This document shows, piece after piece, positions 1-7,973 of a stretch of DNA of 64,000 bases. The notes below the pieces were generated by a model. It searched no databases. It was not told the DNA's origin and worked only from the letters and a program-made list of their open reading frames with translations. This DNA comes from Bacteroidota bacterium (GTDB lineage: Bacteria; Bacteroidota; Bacteroidia; Bacteroidales; Paludibacteraceae), in assembly GCA_021779195.1 (NCBI GenBank), contig JAJYBB010000003.1, forward strand, positions 124,001 to 188,000, in the 5' to 3' direction. The number at the start of each line of letters is the position of its first letter. Position 1 is the first letter of the stretch. The position numbers and the translations under genes were made by a program.

Positions 1-1
1 A

Positions 2-189
2 ACGACGTCACTTGGCGAAATCTGGAAGACTAATATCGATAAAGGATTCGCAACAGAGTTATTATCAGATAAAAACAAAGGATTTTCGTGTCCTCAAGTT
101 TCGCCTGATGGAAAATATGTTGATTTGTCGGTTCTACCAATGCAAGTGAAAATAAACCGGCTAATTTAGATTGTGTCCGATTTCAATAA
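2..189 (+). pseudogene. C-terminal remnant of a TolB/WD40-like beta-propeller protein, frameshifted
   Basis: The window opens inside a reading frame containing FSCPQVSPDGKYV, the SPDGK signature of TolB-type propeller blades, and closing at a TAG at 167-169. From about position 130 a different frame reads GSTNASENKPANLD up to a TAA at 187-189, which fits the usual continuation of such a blade (a GT/ST..NLD turn). The simplest reading is that one frame was lost near 118-130 by a small indel, so the last blade is split over two frames and cut short. The 5' part is outside the window, so the function of the full protein cannot be judged. A sequencing error is the main alternative. Confidence 0.5.
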
Positions 190-196
190 ATATAAG

Positions 197-256
197 TTCT
201 ATAATTAACAAAACGAACTTTCCAATATTGGAAAGTTCGTTTTGTTAATTATAGAA
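197..256. terminator. 60-bp perfect palindrome, probable bidirectional terminator
   Basis: Positions 197-226 are exactly complementary to 227-256 with no spacer and no mismatch; the centre is CCAATATTGG. The core (AAAACGAACTTTCC and its complement) has A/T runs on the outside of the stem, as a bidirectional intrinsic terminator should. It sits between the plus-strand propeller remnant and the end of minus-strand glyS (278), so it can serve both transcripts. Confidence 0.7.
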
Positions 257-277
257 GTCTAACAGATTAGAACTGAA

Positions 278-1837
278 TTATGATAAGGCTGAACCTACAA
301 TTTCTTTAAACAAATTTTTCATATTCACTAAATCGCCGATAATTTTATGTAAATCGCCAATAGCAACCCGATCCTGTAACATGGAGTCTCGATATCGAAT
401 TGTAACTGTATCATCTTGCAACGTGAGGTGATCCACAGTAATACAGAATGGCGTTCCAATCGCATCCTGGCGGCGATAGCGTTTCCCGATTGAATCTTTT
501 TCATCGAAAGCGCATTTAAAATCGAATTTCAGTTGGTCCATAATTTGCCTTGCTTTTTCTGGAAGTCCATCTTTTTTGACCAATGGTAAAATAGCTGCTT
601 TTATCGGTGCCAAAACTGGCGGTAACATAAGTACCACACGACTATCACCACCTTCGAGAACTTCTTCTTTGTATGAAGCAGCCATAATCGACAGGAAGGT
701 ACGATCTACGCCAATCGAAGTTTCGATAACGTACGGCGTATACGATTGATTAATTTCGGGATCGAAATATTTAATATTCTTACCTGAAAATTTTTCGTGG
801 CTGCTTAAATCAAAATCGGTACGCGAGTGAATTCCTTCGACTTCCTTAAAGCCGAAAGGCATTTCAAATTCAATATCAGTAGCTGCATTAGCATAATGCG
901 CTAATTTGTCATGGTCGTGAAAGCGGTATTTCTGGTCGCCGAGTCCAAGTGCTTTGTGCCATTTCAAACGGAATTCCTTCCAGTGTTCAAACCATTTCAT
1001 TTCTTCACCAGGACGAACAAAGAACTGCATTTCCATTTGTTCAAACTCACGCATACGGAAAATGAACTGACGGGCAACGATTTCGTTACGGAAAGCTTTA
1101 CCAATCTGGCAAATACCAAAGGGAATTTTCATTCGTCCAGTCTTTTGAACGTTCAGAAAATTAACAAATATTCCTTGAGCTGTTTCAGGACGTAGATAGA
1201 TTTTCATTGCACCATCTGCAGTTGAGCCCATCTCGGTTGAGAACATTAAATTAAACTGGCGCACATCAGTCCAATTGCGCGTTCCACTAACCGGACAAAC
1301 TACTTCATAATCTTCGATGATGGTTTTAAGTTCAACAAGGTCATTGTCATTCAAAGCTTTAACAAATCTTCCGTGAATTTCATCCCGTTTAGTCTGATGT
1401 TCCAGAACACGTTCATTCGTAGAGCGAAAAACGGCTTCGTCAAAACTGGCACCAAATCGTTTGGCCGCTTTTTCAATTTCTTTGTTAATCTTATCGTCAT
1501 ACTTTGCCAATAATTCTTCAATAAGCACATCCGCACGATAACGTTTTTTACTGTCTTTGTTGTCAATCAACGGATCGTTGAACGCATCGACATGTCCGGA
1601 AGCTTTCCATGTTGTTGGATGCATAAAAATCGCAGCATCAAGTCCTACAACATTTTCATTGAGCAACACCATGCTGTCCCACCAGTATTTTTTGATATTA
1701 TTTTTGAGTTCAACTCCATTTTGACCATAGTCGTAAACAGCACTCAGACCGTCGTAAATTTCGCTTGAAGGGAATACGAAACCGTATTCCTTGCAGTGCG
1801 CAATCAATTTTTTAAAAACATCTTCTTGTGAAGCCAT
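278..1837 (-). CDS. glyS: Glycine--tRNA ligase (alpha2, single-subunit type)
   Basis: Charges tRNA-Gly with glycine in the cytoplasm. The 519-residue protein is a class II synthetase of the dimeric, eukaryote/archaea/Bacteroidetes type rather than the alpha2beta2 bacterial type. Visible motifs: the N-terminal HCKEYGFVFPSSEIYDG, motif 2 around FRNEIVARQFIFRMREFEQME, motif 3 near ETSIGVDRTFL, and a C-terminal anticodon-binding domain starting near LAPIKAAILPL. The ATG at 1837 starts with the family's typical N-terminus. It is monocistronic: a consensus promoter lies at 2015-2044 and a palindromic terminator at 197-256. Nothing looks damaged. Confidence 0.97.
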   Translation of the reverse strand: MASQEDVFKKLIAHCKEYGFVFPSSEIYDGLSAVYDYGQNGVELKNNIKKYWWDSMVLLNENVVGLDAAIFMHPTTWKASGHVDAFNDPLIDNKDSKKRYRADVLIEELLAKYDDKINKEIEKAAKRFGASFDEAVFRSTNERVLEHQTKRDEIHGRFVKALNDNDLVELKTIIEDYEVVCPVSGTRNWTDVRQFNLMFSTEMGSTADGAMKIYLRPETAQGIFVNFLNVQKTGRMKIPFGICQIGKAFRNEIVARQFIFRMREFEQMEMQFFVRPGEEMKWFEHWKEFRLKWHKALGLGDQKYRFHDHDKLAHYANAATDIEFEMPFGFKEVEGIHSRTDFDLSSHEKFSGKNIKYFDPEINQSYTPYVIETSIGVDRTFLSIMAASYKEEVLEGGDSRVVLMLPPVLAPIKAAILPLVKKDGLPEKARQIMDQLKFDFKCAFDEKDSIGKRYRRQDAIGTPFCITVDHLTLQDDTVTIRYRDSMLQDRVAIGDLHKIIGDLVNMKNLFKEIVGSALS

Positions 1838-2014
1838 ATAGTTGATTTACAATTAAATTTTATCCTTGTTATTAAACACATCAACATTCTTGATTATTCG
1901 TGAAATGTCAGCACTTAAAATATTTAGTTTTAAACAAAATGTATTCAATGCGACCATTCATCTATTCAAATCGATGACATAATTTTCATTATCAGTAGAA
2001 TAATATAGCGTTTG

Positions 2015-2044
2015 CAAAATTACGACAACTTTTGTAATCAACAA
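2015..2044 (-). promoter_or_regulatory. glyS promoter (Bacteroidetes sigma-ABfr type)
   Basis: On the minus strand, TTG (2044-2042), a 19-bp spacer and TAATTTTG (2022-2015) match TTG-N19-TAnnTTTG. Transcription would start near 2008, leaving a leader of about 170 nt before glyS. The rest of 1838-2321 is A/T-rich and holds no credible gene. Confidence 0.7.
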
Positions 2045-2226
2045 AAGATATTTTTCAAAACCATCAAAATATAAAGTATATTCATTGATATACAAATATT
2101 TGAAAATAAAATATTTTCAAATCGACTTTATTTTTAAATAAAATTCCATAAACGATTTTTTGACTGAAGCTATTAGAATTTCACTGTGAATTTACATCGA
2201 TTGAAAATAAGTTTTTTAATTTTATG

Positions 2227-2234
2227 TACTTTTG
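2227..2234 (+). promoter_or_regulatory. -7 element of the EamA transporter gene
   Basis: TACTTTTG matches the Bacteroidetes -7 box TAnnTTTG, 88 bp before the ATG at 2322. No TTG lies at the ideal distance upstream, so the assignment rests on the -7 box and position. Confidence 0.45.
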
Positions 2235-2321
2235 CACTCAAATTCATTGTAGATCTATTGCAAATTTTGGTTCAATTATAAATCATTCAACCGAAACATA
2301 TTCAAAATAAAGCCCTTACAA

Positions 2322-3251
2322 ATGAAATATAAAAAAATGCCCGGGCATATAGCCCTACTTTTTTCCAATATTATTTTTGGTTTCAACACACCGATCTCCC
2401 GATCGCTAATGCCAGAAATTCTAAGTCCGTTTGCATTGACTTTCTTTCGATTATCAGGTGGAATGATCCTTTTTTGGTTGGTATCTTTATTTGTAAAAAC
2501 GGAAAAGGTACCGGCAAAAGATATTTTTCTTTTGTTCTTTGCATCCTTTTTCTCTCTTACATTCAATCAATTACCCTATTTTATTGGATTGTCAATGACT
2601 TCATCGATTAATGCTTCAATTGTAGTAACCTTGCTGCCAATTTTAACCATGTTGCTAGCTGCTTTATTTTTGAAAGAACCTATCACTCTACTCAAAGCGA
2701 TAGGAGTTCTGGTTGGTGCTTCGGGAGCTTTATTACTGGTTTTGAATGGGCCTATTTCATCCGGCAAAGGCAATATTTGGGGAGATTTCATTGTGATTTT
2801 GGGTGTAACGTCATTTGCCATTTATCTGACGCTCTTTAAAAATCTAATTTCTCGTTATTCGCCTGTTACTGTGATGAAGTGGATGTTTTTATTTGCCACT
2901 TTTGTAAGTTTTCCGTTTTGCTACTCCTCTTTAATTCATATCAATTTTGCAATATTAAGTCCGGGAATTTATTGGCGGATTAGCTATATGGTAGTTTTCG
3001 CAACATTTGTGGGCTATTTACTGATTCCTATCGGGCAAAAACTACTTCGTCCTACAACATTGAGCATGTATAATTACATTCAACCCATTGTAACTTCAAT
3101 TGTTGCCGTTTTTATTGGCATTGATACGTTTGGATATGAACAAGCTCTGTCGGGCATATTGGTTTTTTCAGGTGTATACATTGTAACTCAAAGTAAATCA
3201 AAAGCTCAATTGGAAGCTGAAAAAACAAGCAAATCGCAAAAAGCAATTTAA
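2322..3251 (+). CDS. EamA/DMT-family transporter
   Basis: A 309-residue integral inner-membrane protein with about ten hydrophobic segments in two similar halves, the EamA (drug/metabolite transporter) fold. The first half begins HIALLFSNIIFGFNTPISRSL and contains TFNQLPYFIGLSMTSSINASIVVTL in TM3-4; the second half begins near IWGDFIVILGVTSFAIYLTLFKNL. The C-terminus is short and basic and lies in the cytoplasm by topology rules. The substrate cannot be told from sequence; relatives export amino acids, nucleotides or small metabolites. It is converged on by the acyl-CoA ligase gene, 36 bp away, with no clear terminator between them. Confidence 0.85.
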   Translation: MKYKKMPGHIALLFSNIIFGFNTPISRSLMPEILSPFALTFFRLSGGMILFWLVSLFVKTEKVPAKDIFLLFFASFFSLTFNQLPYFIGLSMTSSINASIVVTLLPILTMLLAALFLKEPITLLKAIGVLVGASGALLLVLNGPISSGKGNIWGDFIVILGVTSFAIYLTLFKNLISRYSPVTVMKWMFLFATFVSFPFCYSSLIHINFAILSPGIYWRISYMVVFATFVGYLLIPIGQKLLRPTTLSMYNYIQPIVTSIVAVFIGIDTFGYEQALSGILVFSGVYIVTQSKSKAQLEAEKTSKSQKAI

Positions 3252-3287
3252 ATCAGCAGACCTTTAAATATTTACATGATTTGCATA

Positions 3288-5192
3288 TTAGCTTAATGCC
3301 TCCAAATTTAATTTATTAACAATATCTTTCGCTCCGGTTTCATATAAAGCGGTAATTCTGTTGGCATATCGGGTTTCAACTTTTCCTCGCATAATCTTCA
3401 TCGTGCTATTTACCAATCCATTTTGTTCACTAAATGGCTCATTAATAACCGCAATGGCAGCAGGCAACCATCGTTCTGGAAACATCCCTTCGAATTTACC
3501 GCCTTTTCGATATTCATTTATTTCGCTTTGCAATTTATTAAGTGCAGTTATTTTTGAATCTTCCATTGTCCAATCGGCTTTAGGGTTTTTATGTAAAACA
3601 TATCTTTTTAACGTTTCTATATTCGGAACAATTAATGCCGAGGTATAGGGATGCTGGTTATTGTAAAGTACCACCTGATCGATAAAGGCAGAATTGTCAG
3701 CCAATGACTCCTCAATCCCTTCAGGGCTATATTTTTCACCATCACTCGAAATCAATAAACTTTTGAAACGCCCTACAACATATAAAAAACCGGTGTTATC
3801 CATATAGCCCATGTCGCCCGTATGTAACCACCCATCTTTAATGGTTTCGGCAGACGCTTTTTCGTTTTTAAAGTAGCCCGCCATTACATTTTCACCCTGA
3901 ATAACAATTTCACCTTTTTCAAAATAAGGCAATTCTGTTCCATCGGAATTACATATTTTCAATTTCATTGGAGTAACCAAAAATCCGGAAGATCCCAATT
4001 TATGTCGTTTTAAACCATTGGATGAAATAATCGGCGTAGCTTCTGAAAGTCCATAGCCCTGAAACATCGGCATGCCAATAGCATAAAAAAAACGTTGCAA
4101 ATCAATATCAAGCAGAGCACCACCACCAATGAAAAAATCGAGGTTACCTCCAAACCCTTCTCGTACTTTTGAAAAGATAATTTTATCGAAAAGGCTGAGC
4201 AATGGTTTTTTTAATTTTTGAAATCCTTCTCCTTTGTTATATCCTTCTTTATTATACGAATAAGCCATTTTCAGTGCGGTACTAAACAGCCAACTGACCA
4301 ACTTGCCTTGCGACCGGATATTTGTTTCTATATTTTTTTTAAAACTTTTTGCTAATGCTGGTACGCTCAACAGTAGATTTGGCTTTAATTCTTTGATATT
4401 TAACGGTATATTTTTCAATGTTTCCATTCCGGTTTTACCGGTCTGCACTGTTCCGACACTTGCTCCTGAGGCCATGAAACTATAAAACCCGGCAACATGG
4501 GCAAAGCAATGGTCGAGTGGCAAAATCAATAATGTGCGATAGTTGGTGGGAATGGTCATTAAAGTCAAAGCCTGTTCAACATTAGCAGTATAATTTCTGT
4601 GAGTCAGCATAATACCTTTGGGATCAGCCGTCGTACCCGAAGTGTAACTGATATTAGCAAGGTCGGTAGGTTTTACCGCCGAAGCACATTGAACAACAGC
4701 ATCAGGAAATTTCAGCAAAAAATCAGCCCCGGCAATCATAATATTATTTAACGAAATCTCGATTGGTTCATATTCAACTTGCTCATCAAAAACTACAACT
4801 TTCTTTATATTTGTTAACGAAGCAATGATGGATCGAATTTTTTTTAATTGACTTCCGGATACAAAAATAAAACTCGATTCGGAATGTTTAATCCTGAATA
4901 TCAGATCATTACTTTCTTCTAATTTGATTGAGAGGGGAACATTGACCGCACCAGAATGTAGAATAGCTAACTCGCTAATTATCCATGCATTTCGACCTTC
5001 CGAAAGCAAAGCCACTTTATCACCTGCTTCAATTCCGAGAGACATAAGCCCTGCAGCAAGTTGATGAGTCAACCGTTTCGTTTCGATATAGGAAGTCGGC
5101 TCGAATTCGTTCGTTGTTTTTTCCCACAAAAATGGATTTTCGGCAAATTTATCAACACTTTGATTTAATAAATCGATAATGGTAGTTTTCAT
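3288..5192 (-). CDS. Long-chain acyl-CoA synthetase (AMP-forming)
   Basis: A 634-residue member of the ANL adenylating superfamily, expected to activate fatty acids to acyl-CoA with ATP at the cytoplasmic membrane face. The AMP/ATP-binding P-loop is ISYTSGTTADPKGIM at about residues 181-195; the second core motif is the QGYGLSEATP stretch; the hinge and C-terminal lid show GWLHTGDMGYMDNTGFLYVVGR followed by SDGEKYSPEGIE. Length matches FadD15-type long-chain ligases. The gene stands alone with its own promoter. Chain-length preference is not visible; a related acid as substrate remains possible. Confidence 0.88.
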   Translation of the reverse strand: MKTTIIDLLNQSVDKFAENPFLWEKTTNEFEPTSYIETKRLTHQLAAGLMSLGIEAGDKVALLSEGRNAWIISELAILHSGAVNVPLSIKLEESNDLIFRIKHSESSFIFVSGSQLKKIRSIIASLTNIKKVVVFDEQVEYEPIEISLNNIMIAGADFLLKFPDAVVQCASAVKPTDLANISYTSGTTADPKGIMLTHRNYTANVEQALTLMTIPTNYRTLLILPLDHCFAHVAGFYSFMASGASVGTVQTGKTGMETLKNIPLNIKELKPNLLLSVPALAKSFKKNIETNIRSQGKLVSWLFSTALKMAYSYNKEGYNKGEGFQKLKKPLLSLFDKIIFSKVREGFGGNLDFFIGGGALLDIDLQRFFYAIGMPMFQGYGLSEATPIISSNGLKRHKLGSSGFLVTPMKLKICNSDGTELPYFEKGEIVIQGENVMAGYFKNEKASAETIKDGWLHTGDMGYMDNTGFLYVVGRFKSLLISSDGEKYSPEGIEESLADNSAFIDQVVLYNNQHPYTSALIVPNIETLKRYVLHKNPKADWTMEDSKITALNKLQSEINEYRKGGKFEGMFPERWLPAAIAVINEPFSEQNGLVNSTMKIMRGKVETRYANRITALYETGAKDIVNKLNLEALS

Positions 5193-5224
5193 ATTTTTTC
5201 AGTATCAAATTTTATTACGATGAT

Positions 5225-5255
5225 GCAAAGTTAGAATAAATTGGTTCACTTTACA
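5225..5255 (-). promoter_or_regulatory. Promoter of the acyl-CoA ligase gene
   Basis: On the minus strand TTG (5255-5253), a 20-bp spacer and TAACTTTG (5232-5225) fit the Bacteroidetes consensus. The predicted leader is about 25 nt, which supports the ATG at 5192. Confidence 0.65.
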
Positions 5256-5403
5256 AACTTTCAAGTGCTGTATTAAAAAATCAAATTCTCAAAAAAATAA
5301 GAAATTGAGAAATCAGCCATTATTGAAATCCATTACGAACCTTCTTTATTATGTCTTAAAGTTATAAATATCATGCCGCAAACAAAAATTCAAAAATAAG
5401 CTT

Positions 5404-5411
5404 TACCTTTG
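5404..5411 (+). promoter_or_regulatory. ssrA -7 element
   Basis: TACCTTTG matches TAnnTTTG and ends 40 bp before the mature tmRNA 5' end, leaving a short precursor leader for RNase P to remove. No clear -33 TTG is seen at the expected distance. Confidence 0.5.
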
Positions 5412-5451
5412 CATGGAATTTGTAGCTATTCATTTTCAATCGACAACAACC

Positions 5452-5844
5452 GGGGCTGTTTGGTTTTGACAGCAGGTAGAAAGGGTATGTAAGCATGTCG
5501 AGCATTGAGAAAGCGGCTCGTAAATCTCGGATCTCAAACAACTAACTGGCGAAAATAACTACGCTCTTGCTGCTTAATCGAATCAAAGTAGATTAGCTTA
5601 ATTCGGGTACAAGGTACTTGAACGAGACATTTCCCGGCGGCCGTCGCTTCGAGGCCAATGATTAGGAGATGCGGATAAATCGAAGATAGTCACACTTAGC
5701 CTTGGAAGTGTGATGAAATAATAAGGATAAGGCGCGGGTTGGTGGCTTTGGTCTTGCCCACGCACGAAAACCTAAGCGAAGATAAACATGTAGAAAGCGT
5801 ATTATTTCCTTGTTTGGACGAGGGTTCGACTCCCTCCAGCTCCA
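5452..5844 (+). ncRNA. ssrA: Transfer-messenger RNA (tmRNA)
   Basis: Rescues stalled ribosomes together with SmpB and tags the incomplete peptide for proteolysis. The 5' end GGGGCTG pairs with CAGCTCC at 5838-5843 plus neighbours to form the acceptor stem; the T-arm GAGGG-TTCGACT-CCCTC and discriminator A (5844) follow, with CCA not encoded. The tag reading frame is 5548-5577 and reads GENNYALAA then TAA, a typical Bacteroidetes tag. About 393 nt, one-piece form. A Rho-independent terminator follows at 5871-5902. Its 3' end is repeated in degenerate form 2,020 bp downstream (see 7775-7921). Confidence 0.97.
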
Positions 5845-5902
5845 CAAAAACCATTTCAATTTAGACTAGAAGCCTGCAAAATATATGATTTGCAGGCTTT
5901 TT
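5812..5902 (+). repeat. Direct repeat, left copy: ssrA 3' end plus terminator
   Basis: The T-arm, acceptor 3' strand and terminator of ssrA, about 90 bp, recur in degenerate form at 7832-7921 in the same orientation. The intact copy belongs to the functional tmRNA gene. The 2-kb interval between the copies contains hipBA only. Confidence 0.7.
5871..5902 (+). terminator. ssrA terminator
   Basis: AGCCTGCAAA (5871-5880) pairs perfectly with TTTGCAGGCT (5889-5898) over an 8-nt loop and is followed by a T run. A one-mismatch copy of the same hairpin is at 7891-7921. Confidence 0.85.
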
Positions 5903-5927
5903 GCTTTTGAAAAACGTTTGATAGAAA

Positions 5928-7184
5928 TTAAACGCGAAACGCTTTTGCTTTCCGTTCTATTTCAGAAGGAGAAATTTTGTGCTTAGCAGCTACTTTTCTC
6001 CAATTGGAAACAGCCCGAATTACGTCATCTTTTATTTCTGCAGCACGGTTATCAGATAGCAAATAGTAAGGAGCAGTTTTCATAACCAAATCAATATCCA
6101 ACGAATTATCTTCTTCATCGATATTTAGTTTTAATCCCGTTCCTGTTTCGTTAGCATTAATATCAAATGCAGGAGATAGAGTCCAACCGCTTTCTGTATA
6201 AAGAAACCCGTGATTCCTCAAATGATCATCAGTATTGGAAACGCAAACAGAAAAGAGCACTCTACGGAAAAGTTCTTCCAGATTTGCAGTTGTATCTGCA
6301 CATTCAGACTTAATAAATGAAACTAAATCCAAATAACTCACGCCACTGTCTGCATCGTCTCCGTCCGTTCGTTGTAGCAGTGTCATTGCCGATGCATAAT
6401 GTATCCGTTTTTTGTCTTCAGTTCTGTCAAAGCGTTGAGATAAATAAGTGTGATAAGGTGAAGCAAACTTCTTTATAAAGGCATTTGGAACTGCCATTTT
6501 AGCTTGAATGGCTAATTCATGAACAACCATTTCCCACAACCCTACATCCGAATCATCCTTTTTGCTTGGAAATTTTGCAATCCATTGTTTTCCGTTTGTA
6601 TCAACAACATCTGCTTTAGGACGAGCACCACCTAACGATGATCCGGGAGCAATGAGTTGATTAATCCATTTCAGGGAAGCTTCATCTAATTCGTCTGCAT
6701 TCTTTTCATATTGTTCTACTGCATATTCAAGATCCCTCAATGAAGTCCAAGGTGGAGCTGCCAGGCGTTGATCATTATTCAGAAATTCATCCTCTTCGCT
6801 CTCTTTAAAACGGAGTCCCCCCATGCGATGACTATCGTGTACACCCAATAAAAAATCAATCCCAAATAAAGTGCGAGGTTCTGTTTTCTCAATTTTAGAC
6901 AAAAGAATTTCCCTGCGTTTCATTAATAGTTGTCCCCATCTGTCAGGTGAGGAATCCTTGAAAATACCGAAATTATCATTTGAGGACGCATAATGTAACC
7001 CTGAGAAAAGAGGCAATTCCGGATCAATGGAAATACCGATCTTTATCCATTCATTGTCATATTCAAAAGAATACACAGCTTTGCCCCGAAGAGAAGCAAA
7101 ATACAATTTCCCGATCAATTGAGGTGAATCGAGCATATACCAATCCGCATACACAAGTATTTCTTTTTCTTTATTCTGTTTCAT
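5928..7184 (-). CDS. hipA: HipA-family serine/threonine kinase toxin
   Basis: Probable toxin of a type II toxin-antitoxin pair. In the family, HipA phosphorylates an aminoacyl-tRNA synthetase (GltX for E. coli HipA) or related targets and halts translation. The 418-residue protein has an N-terminal subdomain (about 5-125), a nucleotide-loop motif SSLGGARPKA (182-191), the ATP-contacting lysine in WIAKFPS (K204), the catalytic NTDDHLRN (D319, H321) and the Mg-binding LSPAFDIN (D341). All key residues are present, so it should be active. It lies 6 bp downstream of the antitoxin gene, in the usual hipBA order, inside a segment bounded by ssrA and a degenerate copy of its 3' end. Target unknown. 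Confidence 0.9.
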   Translation of the reverse strand: MKQNKEKEILVYADWYMLDSPQLIGKLYFASLRGKAVYSFEYDNEWIKIGISIDPELPLFSGLHYASSNDNFGIFKDSSPDRWGQLLMKRREILLSKIEKTEPRTLFGIDFLLGVHDSHRMGGLRFKESEEDEFLNNDQRLAAPPWTSLRDLEYAVEQYEKNADELDEASLKWINQLIAPGSSLGGARPKADVVDTNGKQWIAKFPSKKDDSDVGLWEMVVHELAIQAKMAVPNAFIKKFASPYHTYLSQRFDRTEDKKRIHYASAMTLLQRTDGDDADSGVSYLDLVSFIKSECADTTANLEELFRRVLFSVCVSNTDDHLRNHGFLYTESGWTLSPAFDINANETGTGLKLNIDEEDNSLDIDLVMKTAPYYLLSDNRAAEIKDDVIRAVSNWRKVAAKHKISPSEIERKAKAFRV

Positions 7185-7190
7185 AACGAA

Positions 7191-7568
7191 TTAGTCAAAT
7201 TTAGGTTTCTCAGAATTTCCCTTATCAATAACATGATCAATAGCTGATTCTATTTTTTTCTTTTTCGGAGCTCTTTTCTTTACAATCAGTCCGGCATCCT
7301 GAATCTGTCTGCCTACCGGATCTTTGTCTGCTATTAATAATAAATCATCTTCAAGCCGTAAAACAGATAATACCTGCAAATAGCTACCCAATGAAACCGA
7401 TGGAGAACCATCTTCTATACTTCCCAACGTAGATGTAGCAATACCAGCTCGCTCAGCCATAGAGCGAATGGATAGCTTTCGGCGTAAACGGGCTAACTTA
7501 ATATTCTCACCTAAGGTGGCAAGGATATTTTTCTGTTTCTGAATGTAATTTGTTCCTTTTGATTTCAT
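7191..7568 (-). CDS. hipB: HipB-like antitoxin, Xre-family regulator
   Basis: A 125-residue DNA-binding protein with an Xre/HTH_3 domain at about residues 20-75 (RLRRKLSIRSMAERAGI then ATSTLGSIEDG). It should bind HipA, neutralise it and repress the operon. The C-terminal tail (about 95-125) is rich in Lys and longer than in E. coli HipB, with RAPKKKKIE. The first gene of the pair; a -7 box (7588-7595) and a TGATATATCA palindrome just upstream suit autoregulation. Recognition rests on the fold and on being paired with hipA. Confidence 0.85.
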   Translation of the reverse strand: MKSKGTNYIQKQKNILATLGENIKLARLRRKLSIRSMAERAGIATSTLGSIEDGSPSVSLGSYLQVLSVLRLEDDLLLIADKDPVGRQIQDAGLIVKKRAPKKKKIESAIDHVIDKGNSEKPKFD

Positions 7569-7587
7569 AACAACTGATATTTCAATA

Positions 7588-7616
7588 CAAAAGTATATAT
7601 AATAATTGATATATCA
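7588..7616 (-). promoter_or_regulatory. hipBA promoter with possible operator
   Basis: Minus-strand TACTTTTG (7595-7588) is a -7 box 20 bp before hipB. Just upstream, TGATATATCA (7607-7616) is a perfect 10-bp palindrome, and a second TGATAT occurs at 7575-7580 between the -7 box and the gene. HipB proteins bind dyad operators overlapping their promoter, so these are candidate sites; binding is inference. Confidence 0.4.
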
Positions 7617-7703
7617 TGTATTACAAATAAACTATTAGAATAAATCAAAAATATTAATTATCTAATATCATCTAAACCACACTAAAAAATAGTCTCGCTT
7701 TCA

Positions 7704-7733
7704 TTGAAATACTAAATAAAATTCGTATCTTTG
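7704..7733 (+). promoter_or_regulatory. Consensus promoter in front of the ssrA-like remnant
   Basis: TTG (7704-7706), a 19-bp spacer and TATCTTTG (7726-7733) give a full match to the Bacteroidetes promoter. It reads away from hipB, towards 7775-7921. The distance from the -7 box to the remnant's first helix strand (41-43 bp) is nearly that between the ssrA -7 box and the tmRNA 5' end (40 bp). Confidence 0.6.
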
Positions 7734-7774
7734 TTATGTAAAAATTCCACATTTTTTAGACTCGTTTTTCAAGG

Positions 7775-7865
7775 TGGAGAGCTAGGTGGACATTCAGATT
7801 GAACAGGTATAACGTTCTGATATTTATTATAGATTGGACGAAGTTTCGACTCCCAACAGCTCCAC
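7775..7865 (+). ncRNA. Candidate mini RNA derived from ssrA (degenerate, internally deleted copy)
   Basis: Positions 7833-7864 repeat the tmRNA 3' end (TTGGACGA..TTCGACTCCC..CAGCTCCA) without gaps at a constant offset of 2,020 bp. The T-stem is broken by four substitutions, so this is not a second working tmRNA end. Upstream, GTGGAG (7775-7780) can pair with CTCCAC (7860-7865), making a 6-bp closing helix like an acceptor stem, and GAAC/GTTC and TTGG/CCAA can form inner hairpins. There is a consensus promoter at 7704-7733 and a terminator at 7891-7921. No tag frame is present. It may be an expressed small RNA, a decaying second ssrA, or an attachment-site scar; transcription is inference. Confidence 0.4.
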
Positions 7866-7921
7866 GAAATGAACATCAAAAACTAATAAAAGCCTGCAAA
7901 TAAATGATTTACAGGCTTTTA
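7832..7921 (+). repeat. Direct repeat, right copy: degenerate ssrA 3' end plus terminator
   Basis: It aligns with the ssrA 3' end and hairpin at an offset of 2,020 bp, with one base less in the terminator loop. Duplicated ssrA 3' ends are classic scars of tyrosine-recombinase integration, but no integrase gene is left here. Confidence 0.65.
7891..7921 (+). terminator. Terminator of the ssrA-like remnant
   Basis: AGCCTGCAAAT (7891-7901) pairs with ATTTACAGGCT (7907-7917) with one mismatch (C opposite A), followed by T-rich sequence. It is a clear copy of the ssrA terminator and still looks functional. Confidence 0.65.
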
Positions 7922-7973
7922 TATTTTAAAAGAATATCAAAATATTCAATTAAAACCAATCTTTAGGAGACCC

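Noticed and set aside
5662-5859. Open frame on the minus strand over the ssrA 3' half
   Set aside because: It lies entirely on the tmRNA gene and its text (WSWRESNPRP) is the well-known false translation of a tRNA-like T-arm.
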